Origin: Nisaea nitritireducens
GTDB lineage: Bacteria > Pseudomonadota > Alphaproteobacteria > Thalassobaculales > Thalassobaculaceae
Length of the DNA stretch: 42,428 nt
Assembly (NCBI RefSeq): GCF_014904795.1
Contig: NZ_JACZFS010000003.1
Location: 1 to 42,428, forward strand
Direction: 5' to 3'
The position numbers and the translations under genes are program-made. Shown piece after piece: positions 23,013 through 33,600 of the stretch (positions are counted from its first letter, which is position 1; every line of letters starts with the position of its first letter). The notes beneath the pieces are model-generated. The model was not told the DNA's origin and searched no databases. It saw only the letters and a program-made list of their open reading frames with translations.

Positions 23013-23855
23013 CTACTGGAAGAGCCCGAGCAGGGTTTGCGGGCGCTGATTGGCAATGCCAAGGGTCTGGACAGCGAGCTGCTCCTGCACCTGGAGAGCG
23101 GTCAGGCGCGCGCTTTCGCGGGCCATGTCGGCGTCGACGATATTGCCGAGGCCTTCCTCCACCGCGTCGCGCTGACTTTCCAGGAACTCGGTCTGCAGAT
23201 TGAGGGCACGCATATCGGCCCCTAGCTCGCCAAGTGCCTCGCCGATCCTCTCCATTTCCTCTTCCCAGATGTCCAGGGCGGCGAGGGCATTTGCCGACGT
23301 GGTGACATCCTCGTTGTTGAGGCGGGCGTAGCTAAAATCGAGATGATGGCCCCGGACGGTCAGCGTACCGCCGTTGGTATTTGAGAGAACGTTGACGTTG
23401 TTCGGAGTGCCGAGGGCGAGGTTGAAGGCAATCGCGTTTTCAACGACGACGTTCTCACCATTAAAAGACGAATTTTCCAGGATCTGGCGGAACTGCGCGA
23501 CCAATTCTTCATAATCGTTCTGAAGAATTTGCTGCTGCTGAGCGGTGTTGGCCGGATTGGCGGCTTCGGTGATTTTCTTCCGGATGTCCGCCATTAGGTC
23601 CGACACGGCTGTCGCGCCGGCGATGCCGACTTGGGCGACGCCCTTGGCGTTGTTCAGCCCCTTGATGACGGCATCAATTGCTCTGATCTCGGTCCTGATC
23701 CCCTGTGCGATGGCGAAGTTCGAGGCGTCCTCGACCGCACCGGTCACGCGCAGTCCGGTAGAGACATGATTCTGCACCATGTCCTTGGAGCGCTGGATGA
23801 ACGACAGGTTCCTGAGGGCCGTCATCGCGGGTGGGTTTGTAAGCACCGAGTTCAT
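23013..23855 (-). CDS. Flagellin
   Basis: Filament subunit of 280 residues, a short type with almost no outer D2/D3 region. The N-terminal D0/D1 is visible (MNSVLTNPPAMTALRNLSFIQ, then VEDASNFAIAQGIRTEIRAI), as is the C-terminal D1/D0 (DADMARESARLTALQVQEQLAVQTLGIANQRPQTLLGLF). The MNSVLTN start is standard for alphaproteobacterial flagellins, so ATG 23855 is firm. No Shine-Dalgarno precedes it, and a sigma-54-like element lies just upstream. It stands alone with no neighbouring flagellar genes. Confidence 0.95.
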   Translation of the reverse strand: MNSVLTNPPAMTALRNLSFIQRSKDMVQNHVSTGLRVTGAVEDASNFAIAQGIRTEIRAIDAVIKGLNNAKGVAQVGIAGATAVSDLMADIRKKITEAANPANTAQQQQILQNDYEELVAQFRQILENSSFNGENVVVENAIAFNLALGTPNNVNVLSNTNGGTLTVRGHHLDFSYARLNNEDVTTSANALAALDIWEEEMERIGEALGELGADMRALNLQTEFLESQRDAVEEGLGNIVDADMARESARLTALQVQEQLAVQTLGIANQRPQTLLGLFQ

Positions 23856-23866
23856 GGTGTGTTAAT

Positions 23867-23883
23867 AAGCAAAAGTTGTGCCG
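23867..23883 (-). promoter_or_regulatory. Putative sigma-54 (-24/-12) element before flagellin
   Basis: On the minus strand CGGCACAACTTTTGCTT has the GG-N10-GC spacing of sigma-54 promoters (consensus TGGCAC-N5-TTGC). The expected start site would be about 23857, only two bases from the flagellin ATG, so the transcript would be essentially leaderless. This spacing is unusual and may mean the match is chance. Confidence 0.4.
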
Positions 23884-23923
23884 GAAAATATTTCCCAGAT
23901 TAAATCCGGTGAAATTTTGCGGA

Positions 23924-24385
23924 TTAGAGGGCTTTGACCGCCTCGAGCACGGCCTCGGCATGACCGGGGACCTTTACCTTACGCCAGACATTGCGCACCA
24001 CGCCCTCGGCGTCGATCAGGAAGGTCGCCCGCTCGATGCCCATGTATTTCCGGCCATACATATTCTTCTCGACCCAGACGCCGAACTGCTCGCAGACATC
24101 GCTTTCCTCGTCGGAGGCCAGAGTGAAGGGCAGGTCGTACTTGGCCTTGAACTTGTCGTGCTTGGCGACCGGATCCTTGGAGACGCCGATGATTTCGGCA
24201 TCGACACCGGAGAAATCGGGCATGGCGTCGCGGAAGGCACAGGCTTCCTTGGTGCAGCCGGGCGTATCGTCTTTTGGATAGAAATAAAGCACCGCTTTCT
24301 TGCCCTTGAGGCTCGCGAGCGAAACGGTGCCGCCACCATCGGTCGCCATGCTGAATTCAGGTGCCTTGTCGCCGACATCGACCAT
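23924..24385 (-). CDS. bcp: Thioredoxin-dependent peroxiredoxin, Bcp/PrxQ type
   Basis: Peroxide-reducing enzyme of 153 residues. The active-site segment FYPKDDTPGCTKEACAFRD holds the peroxidatic C44 and the resolving C49, the classical Bcp spacing. Flanking motifs are LASLKGKKAVLYFYP and IGVSKDPVAKHDKF. A good Shine-Dalgarno (GGAG) lies 8 bp upstream. It should reduce organic hydroperoxides in the cytosol with thioredoxin. Confidence 0.95.
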   Translation of the reverse strand: MVDVGDKAPEFSMATDGGGTVSLASLKGKKAVLYFYPKDDTPGCTKEACAFRDAMPDFSGVDAEIIGVSKDPVAKHDKFKAKYDLPFTLASDEESDVCEQFGVWVEKNMYGRKYMGIERATFLIDAEGVVRNVWRKVKVPGHAEAVLEAVKAL

Positions 24386-24470
24386 TCGAGAGTCTCCGGA
24401 AATTGGTAAATCGTGAGGATAAGAAACTATCTGGCGCAGCCATGGTGCCCGTCAAGCGGAGCTCGACAAA

Positions 24471-25628
24471 TCATGGACTGAAGATCAGCATCAGATAGGC
24501 AAAGAACAGCACAAGATGGACAGCTCCTTGCAGCACGCTGGTCCGAATGCCGCCGAATGTCATGCTGCTGATCAGGAGGGTCAGCAGAAGCATGACCATC
24601 GATGTGTCATCTAGCCCGAGGGTGATTGGCTCGGACGTGACGAGACTGATGGCCAGCGCCGCTGGGACCGTCAGGCCAATGGTCGAGAGGGCGGATCCGA
24701 GCAGCAGATTGACCGACCGCTGAAGTCTGTTGGCGCGCGCTGCACGGAGAGCGGCAAGTCCCTCCGGCATCAGAACAAGGAGCGCGATGATAACGCCGCC
24801 GATCGCCGGCGGTGCGGCGACCTCGACGATTCCGAAATCCACGATCTTCGCCAGCCTTTCTGACAGGAGGATGATGGGTATCAGGGTCAGGATCAGCAGG
24901 ACCGCGTGAAAGGCGAATGTCGGCTTCTTTTCCTCGATATGATCCGGATCGAAGGGATCGACTGTATTTGAATCAGGGGTCAGCTGATCCGGCTCCTCGA
25001 AGAACGTCCTGTGCCGGACGGTCTGGATGCCGAGAAAGACGGCGTAGAGCAGGACCGTGATCAGGGCGAAGAAGCCGGCTTGGAAGGCATCGAATGTGGG
25101 ACTGGGCGTCGATTTGGTGAAATTCGGCAGAACGAGAGCGAAAACGGCCAGTGGAACGAGAACCGCGATAAAAGCGCGCGCGCCGGGCAGATTGTAGTCC
25201 TGTTGCCCATGGCGTAGTCCGCCGAGCAGCAAGGAGGCACCGGCAAGTCCGTTCAATACGATCATGAGAACCGCGAACATGGTATCGCGGGCAAGCGTCG
25301 GGGATGCATCGCCGGTAAGCATTACGGCGGCAATCAATGCGACTTCAATGCCAATGACCGCCAGCGTCAGAACAAGGGTGCCATAGGGCTCGCCCAATGC
25401 TTCTGCCAACCGGTCTGCGTGCCGGACCACCCCGAAGGCACCCCAAAGGATCGCGCAGAACAGCCACAGGAAGAGCAGGCCGGCCATAACCGGGGCCTGC
25501 ATCGCTCCGATCAGATGGTCAGCGCCGAACTCGAAGGCCGCAAGGGTGGCTACCCCCGCGATGAGGGGGAGGACATACTTAAGTGTCTGTGTAACGCGCG
25601 ACGCATATCTGGGCGCAGTGGCGGGCAC
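24471..25628 (-). CDS. chaA: Ca2+/H+ antiporter, ChaA-like
   Basis: Inner-membrane cation exchanger of about 385 residues with 10-11 predicted membrane helices. The two inverted CaCA repeats are visible as GEPYGTLVLTLAVIGIEVALI and MPEGLAALRAARANRLQRSV with NLLLGSALSTIGLTVPA, each carrying the key acid. An acidic loop (PDSNTVDPFDPDHIEEKK) lies between the halves. I chose GTG 25628 because CGGAG lies 7 bp upstream and the resulting length is near that of E. coli ChaA; a TTG at 25697 would add 23 residues without a ribosome site. It lies downstream of recQ on the same strand. Confidence 0.85.
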   Translation of the reverse strand: MPATAPRYASRVTQTLKYVLPLIAGVATLAAFEFGADHLIGAMQAPVMAGLLFLWLFCAILWGAFGVVRHADRLAEALGEPYGTLVLTLAVIGIEVALIAAVMLTGDASPTLARDTMFAVLMIVLNGLAGASLLLGGLRHGQQDYNLPGARAFIAVLVPLAVFALVLPNFTKSTPSPTFDAFQAGFFALITVLLYAVFLGIQTVRHRTFFEEPDQLTPDSNTVDPFDPDHIEEKKPTFAFHAVLLILTLIPIILLSERLAKIVDFGIVEVAAPPAIGGVIIALLVLMPEGLAALRAARANRLQRSVNLLLGSALSTIGLTVPAALAISLVTSEPITLGLDDTSMVMLLLTLLISSMTFGGIRTSVLQGAVHLVLFFAYLMLIFSP

Positions 25629-25715
25629 GTAAGCGCTCCGAAAGGTAGGGGAATAACTGGAACTACCAAGATATAAGGACGAAGGCCTAATATTCAAATT
25701 CTGATCTGTCGTGGA

Positions 25716-27551
25716 TCAGGTGCTGTTTTGCTTCAAAATCAGGTCGATAAACGGCGCGGCGAATTTCTCCAGCTTGGCGGCTCCGACACCGTGAATACCT
25801 GAAAAACTTTCCGTGCAAGTCGGGCGCTTGGCGGCCATGTCGGCGAGGCTGCGGTCGGTGAAGACCACATAGGCAGGCACGTTGCCTTCGCGGGCGATTT
25901 CCGAGCGGAGCTGTTTCAGGGCCTTGAACAGTTTCAACTCCGAGCCGCTCATGGTTTCTGTCGGAACACTGGTGGAGCGGGCGGTCTTTCCCTGGCGTTC
26001 GCGGCGCAGGCTGTCTCGGCGATAACGGAAAGGCAACTCGCCGCGCAGCAGGGCGTGGCCCTTGTCGCTGACCGAGAGGCCGCCGAAGCCCTGAATGTCG
26101 AGGGTGAGGAACCCGTTGGCGACGAGCTGGCGGATCAGGGACTGCCAGTCCTTCGCGTTGTGCGCGGTTCCGGCGCCGTAGGTCTCGACGCTTTCATGTC
26201 CGAACTTGCGGATCCGCTCCGTATTGCCGCCGCGTAGCACGTCGACGATATGTACCGTGCCGAAGCGTTGACCCGTAGCCTGAATGGTCTTCAGTGCGAG
26301 CACGGCTTCCTCCGTGCCGTCGACCAGATCCATCGGCTCCAGACAGGCGTCGCAATTGCCGCAAGGTTCCGACTCTTCGCCGAAATAGCGTAATAGAGAC
26401 TGGCGTCGGCATTCCGCTGCCTCGCAATAGGCGATCAACGCGTCCAGCCGCTTGTGCTCACGCCGCCGCCGGTCGCCGTCCTCATGCTCCTGATCGATGA
26501 ACATCCGCCGCATGCGGATATCGTCGAGGCCATAGAGCATCAAAGCCCGCGCGGGAGCTCCATCGCGTCCGGCGCGGCCGAATTCCTGGTAATAGGCCTC
26601 AACACTGCCCGGCATGTCCGTGTGCAGCACGAAGCGCACATCCGGCTTGTCGATACCCATGCCGAAAGCAATCGTGGCCACCATGATGATCGCGCTTTCG
26701 GACATGAAAATATCCTGATTGCGGTCCCGCTCTTCCTTCGCCAGTCCGGCATGGTAGGGCAGGGCATTGAAGCCTTTGTCCCGCAGAAACGCGGCAGTTT
26801 CCTCGGTTTTTTTCCGGGAGAGACAGTAGATCACGCCGCTCTCACCATCATGCATGCCGAGGAAATCCAGCACCTGGCGTTTCCAGTCCGAGCGCAAGGT
26901 CACATCGAGGCGGATATTCGGCCGGTCGAAACCATGCACGAACATCTCCGCATCGCTGCGGAACAGCTTCTCTGCAATGTCGAGGCGGGTGACTTGATCG
27001 GCTGTGGCGGTGAAGGCGGCAATCGGCACGTTCGGAAAGATGTCCCGCAGCCGGGCGAGATCGTCATATTCCGGCCGGAAGGAAGCACCCCATTGCGAGA
27101 TGCAGTGCGCTTCGTCAACCACGAGGAAGGAGAGCGGCAGCTTGCCGATGGCCGCCAGCATGCGGTCTGTCATCAGCCGTTCCGGAGAGAGGTAGAGTAA
27201 ATCGACTTCTCCGGCCGCGACACGGCGCCAGATATCGACATTCTCCGCCCGATCCTTCGCGGAATTGATGGTCTCTGCCCGCACGCCTGCCAGTTTAAGA
27301 GCCGCGACCTGATCCTGCATCAGGGCGACGAGCGGAGAGACCACAATTGTCAGGCCGCCTCTGACGAGCGCCGGAAGCTGGAAGCAGAGCGACTTGCCGG
27401 AGCCGGTGGGCATCACCGCGAGGGCGTTTCGTCCTTTCAATATCGCATCGACCACAACTTCCTGGCCGGGGCGAAAGCCGTCGAACCCGAATATCCCCTT
27501 CAGAACGCGGTATTTCTCGCTCTCAGGGTCCGGGCGAACGGCATGCATCAT
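25716..27551 (-). CDS. recQ: ATP-dependent DNA helicase RecQ
   Basis: 3'-5' DNA helicase of 611 residues for recombination and repair of stalled forks. Visible features in order: Walker A MPTGSGKSLCF, the DEAH box VVDEAHCISQWG, helicase C motifs GVIYCLSRKKTEE and QEFGRAGRDG, the zinc-binding set ending CGNCDAC, a winged helix, and a C-terminal HRDC domain (ALKQLRSEIAREGNVPAYVVF). Length and order are those of a complete bacterial RecQ. The start may be either of two adjacent ATG codons. Confidence 0.97.
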   Translation of the reverse strand: MMHAVRPDPESEKYRVLKGIFGFDGFRPGQEVVVDAILKGRNALAVMPTGSGKSLCFQLPALVRGGLTIVVSPLVALMQDQVAALKLAGVRAETINSAKDRAENVDIWRRVAAGEVDLLYLSPERLMTDRMLAAIGKLPLSFLVVDEAHCISQWGASFRPEYDDLARLRDIFPNVPIAAFTATADQVTRLDIAEKLFRSDAEMFVHGFDRPNIRLDVTLRSDWKRQVLDFLGMHDGESGVIYCLSRKKTEETAAFLRDKGFNALPYHAGLAKEERDRNQDIFMSESAIIMVATIAFGMGIDKPDVRFVLHTDMPGSVEAYYQEFGRAGRDGAPARALMLYGLDDIRMRRMFIDQEHEDGDRRRREHKRLDALIAYCEAAECRRQSLLRYFGEESEPCGNCDACLEPMDLVDGTEEAVLALKTIQATGQRFGTVHIVDVLRGGNTERIRKFGHESVETYGAGTAHNAKDWQSLIRQLVANGFLTLDIQGFGGLSVSDKGHALLRGELPFRYRRDSLRRERQGKTARSTSVPTETMSGSELKLFKALKQLRSEIAREGNVPAYVVFTDRSLADMAAKRPTCTESFSGIHGVGAAKLEKFAAPFIDLILKQNST

Positions 27552-27651
27552 CAGGAAACAAGTCCAAGTCTGGTGGGGTCGCGCATCTATTGCGTCAAGA
27601 TATTGTGATCTTGGTACAGGAGGACGGAGAGGCCCGCAACCATGTCCGGGC

Positions 27652-30642
27652 TCATTCCTGTGCTTCCTGATCGGGATCGGGGAGCGCCGCTGCCGGGGTT
27701 TCGATCAGGCTGGTAAAAGCCTCGCGCACATCGGCGCCGCGTTTCTCGATGATCCGGTCCAGATCCTCGAAAGTTTCGACACGGGCAATTTTGGCCAGCC
27801 GCGTCTTGAGAGCCTCGGGGGCGGTTTCGGGATCGAACTTTTCTTCCACGGTGAGGCGGAGGACCCACTGGATCGCCCGCCAGAGCCGGGTCGTCGCCGA
27901 CAGCCGGTCGGCCAGTTCTGTATCCATCAGGCCTTTTTCGGCCAGCCGGTCGAACACATCCGCCGTATTGCCGGTAATCAGGTCCGGGTGTTCGCGGCAA
28001 TGTTTCAGCAACAGGTATTGCGCCAGGAACTCCAGATCCACCAGACCGCCCCGCCAATGCTTGATTTGCCAATGGGAGGTGGCGGCATGTTCTTTCGCGA
28101 TCCGCTCCCGCATGACGGCCACCTCGCGCAACAGCCCGTCAGAATCGCGCGCGGCGCAAAGCACTTCCTTGAAAAGTGAATTGAGTTTGTCGGCGAGTGG
28201 CGGTGACGCGGCGATGACCCGGGCACGGGACATTGCCATTCGCTCCCACGTCCAGGCGTCCTCGCGATGGTATTTCTCAAAGCCCTCACAGTTGGGCACC
28301 ATGGTGCCCTTATTGCCGTTCGGGCGAAGCCTCATGTCGACCTCGAACAACCCGCCCTCTGCTGTCTGCGCTGTCAGGGCTGCCAGCAGGCGCTGACCGA
28401 GCCGGTTGAAATAGGTGCTTGCAGGCAGCGGTCTTTCCCCATCGGACTCGGCATCGAACGGGGCGTCGTACAGGAACACCAGATCGAGGTCGGATCCGGC
28501 GGAAAGCTCCCGGGCGCCGAGCTTGCCATAGGCGATGACGGCAAGCGCAGGAAGCGGGCAGTCCGGGATTCTGCCGTGTTGCCTCGCGAACTCTGCCTCG
28601 ACCCGTGGCAGCAGCACGGAAATGCCGGCATCGACGATGTCTGAAAGGCAGATGGCGGCGCGCGAGGCAGGGACGCGGCCCTGCATGACCTGAATGCCGA
28701 CGAGGAAGCGCTGGTCGTTGATCCAGCGTCGGGAGATGTCGAGAACGTCCTCGTAGAAGGTTGCCCGTTTCAGGTCGCGCTCAAGTTCAGACGTAAGGCT
28801 GGCCCTGTCGCCCAGACGATCCGAGGGATCATGGGTCAATACACCTTCGAAGAGGGAGGGGTGCTGACCGAGCTGACGGGCGAGCGATGGCGCCATACCC
28901 ATAATGTCCGCCAGCATTGCCAACAGGGGCGGATTGGCCTGGAACAGGGAGAAGAGCTGGACGCCGGCGGGCAGGCCTTCGAGGAAGCGGTCGAACCGCC
29001 TGAAAGCCTCGTCCGGTTCCGGTGCCTGTCCGAACGAGGACAGCAGCGCCGGAGCAATCTCCGTCAGGATCTGCCGGGACCGCTCGCTGCGTGTCGCCCG
29101 ATAGCGGCCGTGATGCCAGGCGCGGATTCTGGTGGCAACGGAATCCGGGTCTCTGAAACCCATATCCGCCAGTGTTTTAAGCGTTTCCGGGTCGTTCTCG
29201 ACGCCGGTAAAGACGAGACTGCCTTCGATCTCGTTGCCGGAGGAGAGCGGTGCGCTTTCCTCGAACAGGTGGCCATAATGATGGGCGACGGTGGAGAGCT
29301 GGTGGATCAACTCCCGGCGGAACCGGTCCGCATCGGCGATACCGAGGAAGCCTGCGATTTGTGCGAGGCCCTCGGTCGTCTCGGGCAGGGAATGGGTCTG
29401 GGCATCATCCACCATCTGCAGCCGGTGCTCGACCGTGCGCAGGAAGCGGTAGGCATCCATCATGGCCTTTGCGACGTCAGGCTTCACCCGGTCAAGCTGG
29501 ACGAGCGCTTCCATGCCCTCGCTGGTCTTCATGCCGCGCAGCCGGGCATCGCGGCCGCCCCAGATCAGTTGCTGGGTCTGCACGAAGAACTCGATTTCGC
29601 GGATGCCGCCGCGGCCGAGTTTCACATTATGGCCCTCGACTTTGATCTTCGTCCCGCCCTTGTGAGCCGCGATCTGGCGTTTGATCGAGTGAATGTCCTC
29701 GATGGCCGCGAAATCCAGATGCTTGCGCCAGATGAACGGGCGGATGCGGGTCAGGAATTCTTCCGCCGCTTGTTTGTCCGACCCAATCGGCCGGGCCTTG
29801 ATCAGCGCGGCGCGTTCCCAGTTCTGGCCCTGGCTCTCGTAATAGATTTCGGCCGCGGCGGTGGAGACGGCAAGCGGCATGGCGCTCGCATCGGGGCGCA
29901 GCCGCAGATCCGTCCGGAACACATATCCGTCGGACGTCCGCTCATCGAGCATGCGGACAACCAGCCGGGTCATGGTGACGAAATGCTTCTGCAACTCATC
30001 GACATCCTGATAGAGCGGGATTTCATTGTCGAAGAAAACGATCAGATCGATGTCGCTGGAATAGTTCAGCTCTCGGGCGCCGAGCTTGCCCATGCCGAGG
30101 CAGATCACGCCTGAGCCATCGAGTATGTCATCACCGCCCGCAGCGGGGAATTTGCCGGTGCCGGTCTGCACATGCAGGGCGTGCCGCCAGGCAGTGGCAA
30201 TAGCAATGTCGGCAAGTTCGCTCAGTGCCCCGGTCACCCGTTCCAATGGCCAAACCCGGGTGATGTCGGCAATGGCCGTGGTCAGAGAGTAGTGGCGCTT
30301 CAGAACCCGCAGAGCGGTCATCAGTTCGGCCGTGCTCAGGGCGGCGGGATCGAGAGCGTCGGCGTCCGCCTTCAGGCGTGCTTCGGTTGCGTCCGGCCCC
30401 TCTTCGAGAAGGGAGGCGGCGAATTCGATATCCCGAATCATCAGCCGGGTCAGATAGGGGCTGTTCGCAAAGAGCCCTTGCAACAGCCGTCCACCGTTCC
30501 GATGTTCGGCTATGAAGCGAGTCCGGTCGGCGAGGGGCTGGTCTGAAAGCAGGCCGGGCTGTTCCTGCCAGCGCTCCAGGCCGATACGGGCCGCCTCGGT
30601 ATCCGTTATTTCCGGGAAATGCTCTATCTGGTCCAGAAACAC
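27652..30642 (-). CDS. glnE: Bifunctional glutamine synthetase adenylyltransferase/adenylyl-removing enzyme
   Basis: Nitrogen-control enzyme of 996 residues that adenylylates and de-adenylylates glutamine synthetase in response to PII. Each half carries a nucleotidyltransferase core: GMGKLGARELNYSSDIDLIVFFD in the N-terminal (removing) half and YGKLGARELSAGSDLDLVFLYD in the C-terminal (transferring) half. The GTG at 30642 is the first start in the frame; no better one was found. It is divergent from the AsmA-like gene with 35 bp between. Length is normal for the family. Confidence 0.96.
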   Translation of the reverse strand: MFLDQIEHFPEITDTEAARIGLERWQEQPGLLSDQPLADRTRFIAEHRNGGRLLQGLFANSPYLTRLMIRDIEFAASLLEEGPDATEARLKADADALDPAALSTAELMTALRVLKRHYSLTTAIADITRVWPLERVTGALSELADIAIATAWRHALHVQTGTGKFPAAGGDDILDGSGVICLGMGKLGARELNYSSDIDLIVFFDNEIPLYQDVDELQKHFVTMTRLVVRMLDERTSDGYVFRTDLRLRPDASAMPLAVSTAAAEIYYESQGQNWERAALIKARPIGSDKQAAEEFLTRIRPFIWRKHLDFAAIEDIHSIKRQIAAHKGGTKIKVEGHNVKLGRGGIREIEFFVQTQQLIWGGRDARLRGMKTSEGMEALVQLDRVKPDVAKAMMDAYRFLRTVEHRLQMVDDAQTHSLPETTEGLAQIAGFLGIADADRFRRELIHQLSTVAHHYGHLFEESAPLSSGNEIEGSLVFTGVENDPETLKTLADMGFRDPDSVATRIRAWHHGRYRATRSERSRQILTEIAPALLSSFGQAPEPDEAFRRFDRFLEGLPAGVQLFSLFQANPPLLAMLADIMGMAPSLARQLGQHPSLFEGVLTHDPSDRLGDRASLTSELERDLKRATFYEDVLDISRRWINDQRFLVGIQVMQGRVPASRAAICLSDIVDAGISVLLPRVEAEFARQHGRIPDCPLPALAVIAYGKLGARELSAGSDLDLVFLYDAPFDAESDGERPLPASTYFNRLGQRLLAALTAQTAEGGLFEVDMRLRPNGNKGTMVPNCEGFEKYHREDAWTWERMAMSRARVIAASPPLADKLNSLFKEVLCAARDSDGLLREVAVMRERIAKEHAATSHWQIKHWRGGLVDLEFLAQYLLLKHCREHPDLITGNTADVFDRLAEKGLMDTELADRLSATTRLWRAIQWVLRLTVEEKFDPETAPEALKTRLAKIARVETFEDLDRIIEKRGADVREAFTSLIETPAAALPDPDQEAQE

Positions 30643-30677
30643 CGACGCCCCCCGGTTCTGGTTAAATTCGGTGAAGG

Positions 30678-33600
30678 GTGCGCACGGTCAGGACGAACGT
30701 CAACCGGACAGACGCCCGGGTCACGTCGGATCACGATGATTTATCGTCTTTAACGTCGCCAGTCGGCATACCCTATGATAAGCGGAACAACCCTGAGCCA
30801 AGAGTGCCCCGCGTGCTGATACGAACCACCAAGATCGCCCTAGAAATCGCAGCTGCGATCTTTGCCGGTATTGTTGTGCTCGCGGCTCTGGTGTTCTGGC
30901 GCGCCAGCACGCAGCCGGTCCCGCTCGAATTTTTGAAGTCACGGGTTGCCGAAGCCCTGATTCCTGCCGAACGCGGGACAGCGTCGATCGGCGAGCTCAG
31001 TATGGAATGGCGGGGCTGGAGTCGGCTGTTCGAGGTCCGGGTGACTAGCCTGCGCCTGAACAATCAGTCCGGCGGCGTCATTCTGTTCGCTCCGTCCGCG
31101 GATATCGCCCTGTCGGGGCCGCAGCTTCTGCTAGGCGAGATTGCACCCGTCCATATCGCCGTCGATCAGCCCGTGCTCAATATGGAACGGCAGGTGGACG
31201 GCTCTTACGCGCTTTATGGCGCTGCGCCGTCCGGCGGCGATGCAGATGCCGGAAATCTGTTGTCGGTGCTGCAGGAGCCTCCGAAGAGCGGGCAGCAAGG
31301 ACTGGCTGGTCTGGAACGACTTGAGCGGTTTTCCCTGAGACGCGCCACCGTCCGCGTTAAAGACGATGCAGGGCAGTTCGGAAATATCAGGCTGTCGGGG
31401 TTCGACGGCACGTTCGAGCGCGAGCGCAATGGCTGGCGCGTTGAAGCACGGGCCGATCTCACGGTTGGCGGAGACAGTGTTGAGATCCGGGGGGATGGCA
31501 ACTATTTTTACCGCAGCCGGACGCTTGACGGAGCCGTTCTGTTTCAGGGGCTGGCGCCGGACCTTGTTCTCTCCCGGCTTCCGGAGCTCCCTGTCGATTT
31601 CACGGTGTCGAGCAGGCTCAGCGGCAGTATCGCTTTTGCACTGCAGGATTTTCGTGCGCTGGAAAGCATCGATGTGATCGCGACGGCGACCAACGGCGCG
31701 ATCGCTCTCGGCTCCGTTCTGCCAGCCCCTCTGCCTTATGACAGCCTGCGCTTCCAGATCGGCTATGACGGCCGTGAAGATTCTGTCGCACTGCGCAATT
31801 TCGTCCTTGAGCGGGGCGGCATGGTTGCCGTGCTGCAGGGATCGCTCAAGGACCTCTCCAACCCGGCACTGGAACTCTCGACAAAGATCTCCGGTCTTCC
31901 GGTGGACAACATCAAGGATTACTGGCCGCCGGAACTGTTCGAGATGGCGCGTGGCTGGACCACGGAAAATCTGCAGGACGGAACAGTCACGGAGATCACG
32001 GCCCGGGTTACCGGGCATATGGATGTCGATGTCGGTAAGGAAACCCGGTTCAGGGAAGTCGCCGTCGATGGCGAGCTGGCGTACGAAGACGTCACGGTGC
32101 ATTACCTGCCGCCACTCCCGCCGGCACTCAAGGTTGGCGGCACGTTGAGCTTCACCGAGAAGCGCCTCGATGCGGCGGTGACGACGGGGTATTTCGACGG
32201 GATCAAGCTGAAAGGGGCGAAGGTCTCGCTCACCGGTATTCACACCGTCAGCGATGATTACGCGATGATCGACGCCGATATCGACGGGCCGATCTCGGAT
32301 ATTCTCCGGGTGCTTGATACGGAGCCTTTCGGCTACGCCCGGGCACTCGGCGTCTCGCCGGATGAGGTCACGGGAACCGCTCAGGGGCGCATGCATTTCG
32401 AGATGCCGCTGCTGCGGGTCATGACGTTCGACATGGTCGATCTATCGGCGGAGGGGCAGCTTTCGGATGTCTCGCTGCCCACGCGGACGACCCGCCTGCC
32501 GTTCGAGCAGGGAGACATGTCCCTGAAGCTCGACAAGAACGGCATGCTGCTGGACGGCAGCGGCACGCTCTCCGGGCTGCCGATGCAGCTTGGCTTCCTG
32601 CAGTCCTTCGACAAGGAGGCTGAGATCCGCCGCCGGACTCACGTCATCGTCCGGCCGGATACGGACAAACTGGCGGATCTGGGCCTCGACATCCGGCGCT
32701 TTGCCAGCGGTGAGGTAGAGCTCGATGCGACCATCGAAGAAGAAACCGACACCGAGGCGACGATCGACCTCGTCCTGGGATTGCAGAATACCGAACTTGA
32801 GGTTGCTGAACTGGCCTGGGAAAAGCCGTCGGGTTCTGCTGGAACATTGCGGGCCAGCCTGCAGACGCGGAACGATGTCCTGACATCGATCGACAGCTTT
32901 CAGGTCGCAACCGGCGATCTCGCCGCATCCGGGTCCGTTGAGTTTTCCGAACAGACGAATTTGCCGCGCCGTCTGACGGTCGAGCGACTCCAGCTCGGCA
33001 AGACTGATCTTTCAGGCGTGATCGCAGCCGATGGAACGGGTGGCTTCACCGCAAATATCGAAGGCCCGTTCGCCGACCTGCGCCCTCTTGTCGACCAGTT
33101 CGACGGGCATTCAGGGGATATTGATCTGCCGCTTGTCGTCAACGCGCGGGTCGATCAGGTGGTGATCGGAAACCTCGATCCGATGCGCGATGTTACCGTG
33201 CTTCTGGAAAATGACGGCGCCGGGACTCTGTCCCTGGCGGCGAATGGCTTGCTCGGAATGGAGCCGGTCGATGTGTTCTATTCAACCGCTGACGATAGCC
33301 CGCATTTCGAAATCAGCTCCCAGAATGCCGGAAACTTGCTGAAGTCGTTTGAGGGATTCGATTCGATCGTGGGCGGGAAACTTGCCGCGACCGGTTTCCG
33401 CGAGGAGCTGGACGGCCGTGTGGGGTGGAATGTTTCGCTATCGGTGCTTGATTTCAATCTCACCGACGCACCGGTCATGGCCCAATTGCTGAGCGCCGCG
33501 TCGATTGCCGGGCTGCCATCCGTTGTGCAAGGGCGGGGTATTCATTTTGCCAACCTCGATGCCAGCATGCATGTCTCCGAGGAGCTGCTGGTTCTGGAAC

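Noticed and set aside
28831-30114. Long plus-strand open frame (427 codons) opposite glnE
   Set aside because: Shadow of glnE, whose nucleotidyltransferase motifs are clear on the other strand; no domain seen in this reading.
31131-32396. Minus-strand open frame (421 codons) inside the AsmA/YhdP-like gene
   Set aside because: Composition typical of an antisense frame, no ribosome site, and the plus-strand gene is complete and family-like.
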